Position numbers and translations under genes: made by a program | From: Nothophaeocryptopus gaeumannii | Taxonomy: Eukaryota; Ascomycota; Dothideomycetes; Mycosphaerellales; Mycosphaerellaceae | Reading direction: 5' to 3' | Assembly (NCBI GenBank): GCA_031771865.1 | Contig: JASISA010000025.1 | Coordinates: 1,860,001 to 1,924,000 of the forward strand | Length of the DNA stretch: 64,000 bases | Notes under the pieces: model-generated | The model's database searches: none | The model's input: the letters and a program-made list of their open reading frames with translations, nothing else | Told to the model about the DNA's origin: nothing | Shown here: positions 54,574 to 64,000 of the stretch, in pieces | How the letters are laid out: each line of letters begins with the position of its first letter | How positions within the stretch are numbered: position 1 is the stretch's first letter

Positions 54574-57402
54574 TGCTGATGGCAACTGCCCACCCAAAGT
54601 CGTGACACCTTATTACGCGCTCTTCAGGAGTTCTCCCTTCGCCACCTGCCTTGCCGCTGAAAGGGTCTGATGCACAGCACCGGTGGGCCACTAAGCGGCG
54701 CACACTCGCAGTCTCACGCTGTGTCAAGCAGTTTCTCCGAGACAAAATGTATGGCTGCGAACCCTCGCTTCCGCAGAGGCTCGGCGCAGGGACGAAGGCA
54801 TTCACAACTCGCACCTCCTTCTGCACGGCTCCATCTTGACCGAGGGCACCACAGCCCCTCTGGCACTACACTTGTTAGCCGCGCAAATGCGGCAGTATGC
54901 AGGTGCTTGCGTGTGTGTGGAGAAGCCCGAGATCTCATAGCTGCACGCATCCGTCCCCACTTGTGCCGCGCTGGTCTTGCCGCGAAGCTCAAAAATCCGT
55001 GATTTAGGGATCGCAGCCATCATATACAGGGACCCGCTAGACCTACAATATATGGGACCCATCTACCAATCTCTCGTCACCGCCCTTCTGATCTTCAACT
55101 GGGGCCCTCAACGACACGTGCAGCAGATTCGGCCCCGTGTGCCCGAACATGAATGCTCGTAGCGGAGCGGAGTCGAGCGAGCTCCGTCGCAACGATGCAA
55201 GAAGCTTCGAATCATGCTGTCCTGATTTCCATAGGCATGAAGCATGACCGGTGTCCACTCGGGCGATTTTGCGCAGGCCATATGGTGCGTGAGATTCGGC
55301 CTTCAGCCATGGTCCTTCGGCGGGGCATTTGCGAGAGGTGTGGGAAATACAAAGCAGGTGATATCAACAAGTAATGACATGTGAGAACATATGAAGCTCG
55401 GACTGCAGTTTAGGAGCCTATGAGAGATCGATCGGAATATAAAACGCATTCGACCTGATCCTTGGCACTGCAATTCGCTAGCAAATAAGGTGTGGTGTTC
55501 ATTGGGCATGGTAGGCCTCGTGGCTGTTGCTTGGCTGGATGAGGTACATGCGTTGTGTAGTTCTAGTAGCCGGAGCGGCTCTCTTTTTCCGGTGCTGACG
55601 TTCGGAGGATTCAATGCACAGTAGGTTACTCGTGATGCTCGTGACAATGGCGAATGACTGGCCTTTTTCTGTGCAACCCCAGGGTACCAAGTACCAAAGA
55701 TCGATCGTTTCATCAAGTAGCAGTGGAGAACCTCCACACGCAAGAGTGACTTTACCCCAGGATCTATACCTCCGCCCTGGGACATGCACCTCCTCCTCCT
55801 CTCTTCGTTCAACATGGCCGCACGACCGAGGGCGTCTACACAGCAGTCACGCGGGCGTGAAATTTTTCCGCCGACACTTCGACTAGCTGTATGGCTAGGC
55901 TGACGAGCAGAGGTGAGTTCTTGCATGCAGTTCCTTCGCGGTAGTCGATTCGTGCCGAGTGTCATCACTGGCCAACCGACCGTGAGCTAACTCTGGTCAT
56001 GAGCGCGCTTGCGGCGCTGATCTGCTTGCATACTGGCACTGTCCTCTTCTGGAGGCAGTAGTACTAGTGGAGGGCAACATTCGCGTTGTCGAATGCCAGT
56101 CTCCTCCTCGTCTAGTGCCTCGTCCATCCGGAGAAACTCGCGAAGGCCAGCTCTGACTGCGGAGAGCAGCCATTTGCTGACCAGACATACTGTGTAGGTT
56201 CATCATCAGGAGCAAAGATGACCATCAGAACTCTCTTCCGGTCAAGCCTCATGGCGGTCTACGTACTGTACGGGCCGGCGCAGCGTGCCTGCGAGGAATA
56301 TCGCCCGGAGCAGAGCAGCCAACAGCAAAACCAAACAATGGATAGTGAAGTGAGATGTCTCACAGACTAGATCCAGTGCGGTGGTCCAAACTCGCTTGAG
56401 ACTGCCCTACGGCTCCACTCATCAGCTGCCCAGCTTCGATACACCACCTCTTGACAGCCGACTGCCTTGATGCTCCGCCGAGATGCCCCTTCTGGACAAC
56501 TAAATGGCCCCTCGCAGGAGGCTCTCCGCGCTTTCGCTGGTCGACTCCACCGGCCAAGCTCATCTCAGGACCTCGTATCCTAGTAGGTTCTGACCGAAGA
56601 CATGGACAAAGAGTGCGGTAGAAACTGCTGTAACCATCCGTCCAGGAAGCGGGTACGCGGACAACGACAGCTGCTTCGAATCTGAATCGCGTTGAAGGAA
56701 TGAGCTCGGTCACTTGTGAACCGTCGGCTTCTTCATCCCGAGTCGAATCTGATACTGCTTTGTCCTCAGCCACCGACGGCACGCCGTAGCATTTGCGCAA
56801 CCGCGGGCAGAGGCGCCCATCCGTCAAAAAGTTTGTGATCGGCAGGCGTGCATCTGAGATGCAGACGATGGAGTGGTAGAAGCACAAGGCCTGCTTTGTG
56901 TGGCCCGGCAGCCACCTACACCGCGCTGGCGTCCACTCCCTCACTGCATCAATGCCAGCAACATCACCACTGTATGATCTGCATCCTCGGCTTGGCCACA
57001 GCTCCTCCTCCTCCAGGTGTTTGCTTGCCTTGATCCATGCTCGCGCGTGCCCGACCTGTGCACATCACTTTGGCAGTCCTCCTCACATTCTGCTGTTCCG
57101 GGCATTGGCGCCGACGACGGATCAATACCACGCCTTGTGACGACGCCATGCGGGCTTATGGCCCCAGAGCAGGCATGGCAAGTGAGTGAGCGTTCCGGAC
57201 GAGGTTTGGAAAGTGTTGGAGCATAAGTATCACATGGGCCCGCACATGCTATTGTGGTCGCCCAACCTTATTGTTGTTCATGATTGTTCCATTCACAAGG
57301 GCCAGCTCGTGTGCTTTGCGGTTCTAACTTCGAGCATCTCTTCCGCTCTTGTATCTTACACTTCATCATACTCATACTTACCACAGAAAAGCGCTGGACA
57401 CC
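54574..57402. other. Large gene-free region
   Basis: About 2.8 kb between two genes on the same strand. Frames of 60-221 codons exist on both strands, the longest at 55303-55968 (minus) and 56360-56944 (minus), but none has recognisable family sequence, and the second has no ATG. Composition drifts around 55% GC. The right 300 nt are the amylase promoter. It might hold an unrecognised decayed gene or long UTRs; I see no supported feature. Confidence 0.45.
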
Positions 57403-59296
57403 ATGCATCACCTCGGCGCCCTGGTTGCGCTTGGTCTCGCATTGAGTCAAGGCACTCTTGCCGCTTCGAGCGACGACTGGAGGTCTCGCTCGATATATCA
57501 AGTTTTGACAGATCGCTTCGCGCGGACTGACGGCTCGACAACCGCCGCTTGCGATACTTCGACCGGAACGTATTGCAATGGGACGTGGCAAGGTCTCACG
57601 AACCGGCTCGACTACATCCAAAATATGGGCTTTGACGCCGTATGGATATCGCCGATCACGCAACAGATCACGGGCAATACGGCGGACGGCGAAGCATATC
57701 ATGGATACTGGCAGAACGATATCAACGAGATCAACGACCGCTTTGGAACGGCTGATGATCTCAAGAATCTGGCTGCGGAGTTGCATTCACGAGGGATGGT
57801 AAGTTCGAAGCCGAAAGCAATTATACTATGCGAAACCATCTTCGCCTTGCGGGATGTGATACTGATGAGACGTTACAGTACCTCATGGTCGATATCGTCG
57901 TGAACCACTATGCCTGGGTCGGGACCCCTGATAGTGTGGACTACAGCACTTTCGAGCCTTTCGACTCGGTCGACTACTTCCATCCCTACTGCACGAATTC
58001 GTATGACTCTTCGAACTTGGTATGTTGCGATTGAATATTCTCGAACCGCTGTGTTTTCTCCGTTTCCCGACCCTCACTTCACATGAAGCGCCTCGCGATG
58101 CAGACATGCACCTGCCCTATGCACGCTGAGTGTTCTGGGATCAACGGCTTCTGAACTCTAAACTAACAATGCCCAGACGAACCTCGAACAATGCTGGATG
58201 GGCGACACGAACGTCCCCTTACCAGACCTCCGGACCGAAGACTCGGACGTTGCCTCACAGTTCAACACTTGGGGCGCGCAGATTGTCTCGGACTACTCCA
58301 TCGATGGTTTCCGAATCGACTCCGTAATGGAAGTCAACACAGGCTTTTGGTCTGCTTTCCAAAGTGCCGCCTGCATATACTCTGTTGGAGAAGTCTACCA
58401 AGCAGACGTCGACTTCGTCTGCTCATATCAAAGCTATCTACCGGGAGTCATGAACTACGCTATGTAAGTTTTGAATCCTTGTGAAGTTGTGGAGTCCGCG
58501 GTGGAGAGCGGCAGTGGCTTGCAGGAGGCTTACTGGCCCTTGCTACAGGTACAACCCCCTAGTCAACGCCTTCTCAAGCACTTCAGGCAGCATATCAACC
58601 CTGGCGGACACGATCAACAGCGTCAAAGCAGGCGCCTGCGCCGATACCTCCCTCCTCGGCACCTTTTCCGAAAATCACGATCAACCTCGTTTCGGTTCTC
58701 TGACTGGCGACCTTGCAGCCGCGAAGAACGTCCTCGCATTTACGATGCTCACAGATGGCATCCCGATTGTGTACTACGGACAAGAACAACATTATGAGAG
58801 TTATGGAGGATCGGGTGTCCCGTACAATCGAGAGGCGCTCTGGCTTTCTGGATATAATGAGAGCGCGCCACTTTATGAGTTGGTCACGAAACTCAATGCG
58901 ATTCGGAAGAACGCTATATCCGCCGATGGGACGTACCTCACCTACCAGAACTACCCTCTCTACCAAGACGATTCGACTATTGCGATGAGGAAGGGGGATG
59001 TGGTTACTGTTCTTACGAATGCTGGGACTTCGGGATCAGTTTATACACTCACATTGGCATCTGGATATGATAGCGGGACTGAAGTTACGGAACTTATCGG
59101 CTGCACGACTTTGACTGCTGATGACAGTGGGAACCTCGCCGTCCCCATGGGTGCTGGAGAACCGAAGGTCTACTATCCGACCGCGAACGCAGGCTCCGTC
59201 TGCAGCTCGAGCTCCAAGCTCAAGGCCAAGCGCGACAGCCTCAAGACCCGCAGGTCGGCGAAGTGGCGTTTTCCTGAAGAGGAACACGAGGAGTAA
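57403..59296 (+). CDS. Secreted alpha-amylase, GH13
   Basis: Four exons, join(57403..57798,57879..58019,58177..58463,58549..59296), 523 residues. Introns are 80, 157 and 85 nt; the third acceptor is CTACAG at 58547-58548, since it alone joins MNYA to MYNPLVNAF. A signal peptide is present (MHHLGALVALGLALSQGTLA, cleavage near 20). The GH13 barrel carries VDIVVNH, the nucleophile Asp in GFRIDS (near residue 227), the acid/base Glu in GEVY (near 251) and the transition-state Asp in SENHDQPRF (near 319). It cleaves internal alpha-1,4 bonds of starch outside the cell. The C-terminal domain follows but no starch-binding domain; instead a basic/acidic tail (KLKAKRDSLKTRRS, then EEEHEE) closes the protein, which is unusual for the family. 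Confidence 0.95.
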
Positions 59297-59982
59297 TGCC
59301 GTACACCTTGACCGGGACAAGCACGATATCAACAGCAATCATTTCCACAAGAATATCTATTCACCGATAACACCAGCCATCCAGAACGATGGCCACCACC
59401 AATGACGATCACTAACGACTAGGACGACTTTCATTCTTTTCAACCGAGGATACCCGCACCTGATGCAAGCGAGAGAGAAAACAAAAGAATATTGGATATG
59501 CATATTGATCGACTTCTTGAATGTTGCATGTCATTGTTGATGACTATTCGAAGCATGCGAACAAGCGAAAAGGGAGTTCGACTTGCATATTGATGTTGCT
59601 TTCTGCATATTGGAATTCAGGATACGGAGTTGGCGAAAGGATTTTGGATTCTTCAGACTACCTCATTCATGCTTTTGGGAATGGGGAACGAAGCATTGCA
59701 TGCCGCGTTATGATTTTCGTGATGAGTACGATTGTACATACGGCTATTTAGCTGGCCGGCAGTACAGTCTACGCGGCTCTACTACGCACCTATCACAGCA
59801 ACGAAGTCGATCGATCATTCCTCTTGTCCCTTCACCATGCCATGAGGCGATGCCTACCTTCGCTTCGTATCTTCATGCAAAAACAAAAGACACACATCGC
59901 CCGCCGTTCAAGTCTGACGCTATCACGCTTCCAGTCCGCAAAACACCTAAACGCCTCGCAGACCCTCACACATAAGCCCAAT
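59297..59982. other. Intergenic region
   Basis: About 690 nt between the convergent amylase and GCP3 genes. It is relatively AT-rich and probably holds both 3' UTRs. Nothing recognised. Confidence 0.5.
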
Positions 59983-62888
59983 CTACTTATTCTCCGCCAC
60001 ACTCCCCCTCCCCGTCCCCACCGTAGCGTTACTCACAACCCTCCCCGCCGCTCCCTTCTCCTTCTCCCCTGCATTCGTCGGCGCGGGAGCCTTCCTCCTC
60101 CCCCTCCGAACAGGCTGATAAACATCATTGAAATTCATCGCAATAGCCAAAAACCTCATATCGCTATCCGGCTGATACGCCAAATCCCCCAACAACACAT
60201 TAACCTTCGCCTTGAAATCCACTTCCAAACTTCTCAATCTCGTTCTCAGTTGATCGAGCATATGCCTCTCGCCATCGGCGCCGGACTGTAAAGGAAGTAA
60301 GGGAGGGATCGGGGAGTCGGTCTCTCGTTCACGGAGGCGGTCGCGGGTGGATGTTCGAGAGGCAGGGTATAAAGGAGAATGGACGTCTTGTTCATCTGCT
60401 TCCGTGATTCCCCAGCGACCAGCGCGAGTGCGTGTTTCGATTTTGGCGGCCAGGTCTTGACGGCGGGTGAATTCGGCAACGCTGTAAGAGTACAGACTAT
60501 CCAGCGCGTCGCGATACGCTAGCATTAGCTTGAATAGCTCATGTAGTTGCGTTGTGAAATCCATGCCGACCATTCCAGAAGCTCCTAGCAGACCTTTACG
60601 CGTGATGTTTCGCAGATATTCTGTGTGCGATTGGATAAGCGTGTCGAGGGTAGCGTGGGGTTTGTGTGTGTTCCTTTGGAGGTCCGCCCAGCCTTTTTCG
60701 ATGACTTCGAAGAGGAGGTAATATTGGAGTTGGTCGACAAAATGGATCATTTCGGCTAGGCGGCCTCTAGCGTTTTTCCAGTCTGCTCCGACTCTGTCGC
60801 TCACTCCTGCGAGGGTCACTCTGGATCCAGTCTGGAGTCTTCGCCAGGTAGAGGAGAGGGCAAATTCGACGCGCTTAACTCGCCAGAGGAAATTGAAGAC
60901 TTTGAGGTATTGACGGGTGGCCCATGGCGTTACAATCACATCAAGAGGTGCGTCAACGCGATATTCGAGGGTGAATACGTCCCAGCCGATTTCGCCATGG
61001 CTAAGCTCCAGCATACGGGCGTCCAGTCTCCCCAAAACATCAGCGCTGTCGTGTTGCGCGTTAGAGTTCCGTATAGCATGCTCTAATTGTGCTGTCAATG
61101 TGTGTCGATACTGGCTGTTCGCCGGCCTGTCCAGATTCTGCGCCAGCGACTCCATCAACAGTGAGATGAAGTCACCCTGTCCGAGCAGGAGGTACTTCTT
61201 CATCGCCTTTAGGTGTGACGACAACGCAAATTTGGTCTCCAAAAGGGTCATGAGTCGAGCCATGACCGTCTTATAAGCTTCATCAATAGTTGATGAAAGC
61301 ATCGCGGTATCGCCATATGTCAGAACCTTGGAGGATGACTTGCTGTACGACTCCACCCATGCGCTGTCGTTGCAGCTCGTCCGAATGAAATTCAAACTCT
61401 TCCCGATCAAATAGACTCTGTTCGCGAAGTCAGGAGTCATGATCGAGGGTACCATGCTCTCCTGAAGTCGATACTTCGACTCCCAAACGCTGGCAGGGTC
61501 CCGGTCATCGTTCTTGCTCTGGAAGACGAAGAACTCATTATATGGATCCTCGAGCTCTCCATCATAGATCCATGCCCGCAGCATGTTATAAAATGGCCTT
61601 GTGACTTGCATCAACATTCTCTCGGCGAATTGATGCACGAAGGGGTCGCCATGTTGTGAAGAGAAGGAGTCGATCAGACTTATGAGCTCGCCGCCTTTCT
61701 TGCCTTTCGCTGATTCCACGATCATGCTCATCAATCGCAGGCCTAGCGTGGCTTCTCGTGTCCACACGACACATCGCTTCAATGTTACGCCGGCTTTCCC
61801 CAGCCCTCCATTTGCGCCGTTCTCATCCAGCTGAGCTAGAGCGCGCCGTATCTGTCCCTCAAGTGTTGCGACCAGACTGAGGTAGGATCGCAACTCAATT
61901 CCAATCGCAGAGCGTAGGCTTTGTCCGACCAGACCGCCTTCATTCGACTCCACAAAATCTGCCAGAGACCTGTAGAGCAGTGAAGGCTCGGCTAGAGTAT
62001 GTAGCAACGACACCAACGGCACAGGCAGCGTAGGAGGCAGTCTGAGCGACTTCTTATCCGCGAAAGGAAGATGCGTAGACGACAATCCTTGCAGCGTAAA
62101 AGGTAGATCTCTGAGCAACGCCGACTCAGGAGGCGCCATACCGGTCGTCGTCGCCAAGCTCTTAGCAGGCGGCTCCAGAGGTGGGACTTCCACTCTCTGC
62201 CGTGTCCTGGGCCTCGAAGTCATTGCAGGCCTCTCCCTCTCCCTCTCCCTCTCCCTCACAGAAGGCGTAGATCTGCTGCTCTTGCTCTTCTCCGGCGTCT
62301 GCGGATCAACGTGCATACGCGGTAACCCATTCCTCGCAAACGCATCATCGTACACCTCATTCTTCTTCTCATACACGCTCTCCTCCTGCCCCTCCTCCTC
62401 TCCTCCTCCTCCTCCTCCTCCTCCTCCTCCTCCTCCTCTCCGTCCTCTCCAACCTCAACAGGCTGCGGAACCTGCTGCGGCTCCCCAACAGCCTCCTCAA
62501 ACCTCTTCCCCTCCGACTCCCCACTCCCACTCCCGCTCCCACCATCACCATCCGTCACCCGATTCAAAAAGTACAGTATAGCCCACTTATTACTCAACAC
62601 AGGCTGCGCCAACAATCGGCTATACAGATTCCCAAACTTCACTCCCCTCTCAGCTCCCCCATCCTCCCGGACGAGCTTCCTCTTAATCAAATCCGCCGCC
62701 TGATTCACATCATCGACGGGAACACCTTCATTCGCGTCTTTCTCTAGCACTTCTGTGGCTAGATTATTCGCGTCTTCCCAGCGTTGGTCGGCGGTGTCTT
62801 CATCTTCGTGGGGTTGTTGCGGTGGGACGAGGCGTTCGAGGAGGGATTGGAGTGCGTTTTCGACGCGTTTTCGTTGGGATTGGGACAT
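59983..62888 (-). CDS. SPC98: Gamma-tubulin complex component 3 (Spc98/Alp6), frame interrupted in poly-Glu tract
   Basis: The gene runs from the ATG at 62888 to a stop at 59983, about 968 residues if read through. The first frame (62888 to about 62400) encodes MSQSQRKRVENALQSLLERLV and ends in a poly-Glu run. The second, from about 62400, continues GQEESVYEKKNEVYDDAFARNGL and the whole Spc97/Spc98 body, including DPFVHQFAERMLMQVTRPF, YNEFFVFQ, LGQGDFISLLMESLA and LFEVIEKGWADL. They are offset by one base exactly where the GAG repeat is interrupted (62399-62402); one extra base there would make it continuous. No GT-AG intron is evident. It may be a sequencing or assembly slip, a real mutation or an unusual intron. 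The product nucleates microtubules at the spindle pole body with Spc97 and gamma-tubulin. Confidence 0.9.
62402..62440. repeat. CTC/GAG trinucleotide repeat within GCP3
   Basis: About a dozen CTC (minus strand GAG) units encode poly-Glu in the N-terminal frame. The reading frame of the gene changes at its left edge. Confidence 0.9.
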
Positions 62889-63510
62889 GTCGTCGTGCGT
62901 TCATGGTGTTCCTCGCAGATGTTGTTGTGTTGTGACGCGCATGGTTGGCTGTGACGCGCTTGGGTCTGGCTTTCGAGGTGGGATTGGTTTTGTGTTTTGG
63001 CGGGGAAAACAGAGTTCGAGGGACTCGACATGTGAACGCTTTCAGATTGAAGACAACTTTCAATCGAAAACATGGAATCAAATAGAAAAGTATGAATGAA
63101 GTAGAATAAACGCAGCTGTCATTACTAGCTTTCGGTACTATCGTATCATTTCGCCCATGTTTTGATCTGAGCGCCATGCTTCTTGCAAACTGAAGAAGGC
63201 CGTGCTCGACTTGTCCTCCCACTTCCTTTCTGCCCATTGACTCCGTGTCCCCTGTGCGCGCCCTGTCCAGCGCGCCAATAGTGTCCCGATCAAAAAAAGC
63301 CCAAGTTAACATGTACACGACCGAACTACAAACGTGGTTGGCATCTATTCTCCCTGCCGTGGATGACCGTGGTCCAGCGGCGACGAGATGTTCAAGTATC
63401 TGGATGGCGATTCATTGCCGTGCGTCGTGCTTCCAGATTTCTCATAGGACTCCTAGCTCTTGGGGCATTAGATTGAGACTTGACTTTGACTTCCTCGCTC
63501 GTGGCAAAGC
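62889..63510. other. Intergenic region between GCP3 and the bZIP gene
   Basis: About 620 nt holding the GCP3 promoter and the 3' UTR of the bZIP gene. No other feature is supported. Confidence 0.5.
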
Positions 63511-64000
63511 TCACCTCCTCTGCATCTGGCCCTGTGGCATCTGGTTCTGTTGCATGCCTGGGCCGCCCTGACCCATGGCCATGCCGTAAGGATTCGCGTA
63601 GTGTTGAGTGTCACCTGCTATTTGTTGCATCGCCATACCGGAAATTCCTTGTGCTTGAGACACGGGACAATCCTTGTGCGCCAACAGTAATGTCTTCAGT
63701 CCGACAATCTCTTCACGCAGCTGAGTAACGGTGGCTGCGAGCGCATCATTCTCAGTGCTGAAGATCTCGACTTTTTGTTGCAGATTAGCCAGCCATTGCT
63801 TCTTGCGTTGACGACACTTGAGCGCGGCAACACTGTTCACATGTCAGTCTCCAAGTCGGACAGTGATCGCACGAAGATGGAACATACCGGTTGCGCTCGA
63901 GAAAGTTCTTGCGCTTTTCCTCGTCTGTCATCTTCTTGTCCTTGTCGCCGCCGTTATCGTCTTCGATGCTACCGTCGTCGTCGTCTTCAGGCTCCTCAGA
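63511..64000 (-). CDS. AtfA/Atf1-type bZIP transcription factor, C-terminal part (partial)
   Basis: Two exons are visible: 64000-63888 (continues beyond the window) and 63832-63511, ending at TGA. The 55-nt intron (GTATGT donor, GAACAG acceptor) splits an Arg codon inside the basic region, joining FLERNR to VAALKCRQRKKQW. The bZIP has KMTDEEKRKNFLERNRVAA, then CRQRKKQWLANLQQKVE and a leucine zipper (LAATVTQLREEIVGLKTLLLAHKDC). This matches the ATF/CREB group, AtfA in Aspergillus and Atf1 in S. pombe, which acts downstream of the Hog1/Sty1 MAP kinase in stress, conidia and germination. The C-terminus is Gln/Met/Gly-rich. The acidic stretch DDDDGSIEDDNGG lies just before the bZIP. Confidence 0.92.

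Noticed and set aside
1..64000. CRISPR arrays, operons or prokaryotic ribosome-binding sites
   Set aside because: Spliceosomal introns and fungal gene families show this is eukaryotic nuclear DNA; no regularly spaced repeat array of the CRISPR type was seen.

Overview
The window is nuclear DNA of a filamentous ascomycete, most likely a dothideomycete of the Mycosphaerella/Cercospora type. This rests on gene structure and family content, not on a database search. Genes lie on both strands without operons. Introns are mostly 50-85 nt with GTAAGT-like donors, CTAAC/CTGAC-like branch points and CAG/TAG acceptors. Many products are fungal hallmarks: a LaeA-like methyltransferase, a Ste7-type MAPKK, an AtfA-type bZIP factor, Rtc1/Sea2, Spt6, Pho8 and Spc98/GCP3. 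Exon boundaries below were worked out by hand from splice consensus, reading phase and continuity of the family sequence.

Layout. 0-4 kb: 5' end of an importin-11/Kap120 gene (minus), an F-box-like protein and a zinc alcohol dehydrogenase. 4-8 kb: the C-terminal part of a fungal membrane protein whose upstream exons are not found, and an orphan reading frame on the other strand. 8-12 kb: an RS-rich glycine-zipper protein and vacuolar alkaline phosphatase Pho8. 13-19.5 kb: a LaeA-like methyltransferase and an HMT1-type ABC transporter. 19.5-23.5 kb: a gene-poor block holding a broken GH76 mannanase gene and other degenerate sequence. 23.5-30.6 kb: a UbiE-type methyltransferase, a small C2H2 protein, a large protein with two copies of a zinc-finger module, and a glutathione S-transferase. 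31-33 kb: an alpha/beta-hydrolase fused to a dual-specificity phosphatase. 33.8-38.9 kb: ribosomal protein S19, an F-box/LRR protein, an unusual array of hairpin repeats, a small hypothetical gene and a SnoaL-like protein. 40.5-54.6 kb: Rtc1 (SEA complex), a second zinc alcohol dehydrogenase, Spt6 and the Ste7-type MAPKK. 57.4-64 kb: secreted alpha-amylase, gamma-tubulin complex component 3 (frame broken in a poly-Glu tract) and the bZIP domain of an AtfA-type factor cut by the window edge.

The genes are mainly independent housekeeping or signalling genes and I see no biosynthetic cluster. Loose themes are the vacuole (Pho8, HMT1-type transporter), TOR/nutrient signalling (Rtc1), and the mating/infection MAPK (Ste7) and stress (AtfA) pathways. 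The most unusual items are the alternating hairpin repeats at 36.77-37.45 kb, whose stems are kept while their bases change; the two-module zinc-finger protein with an intron at the same place in each module; the hydrolase-phosphatase fusion; and the decayed GH76 gene.
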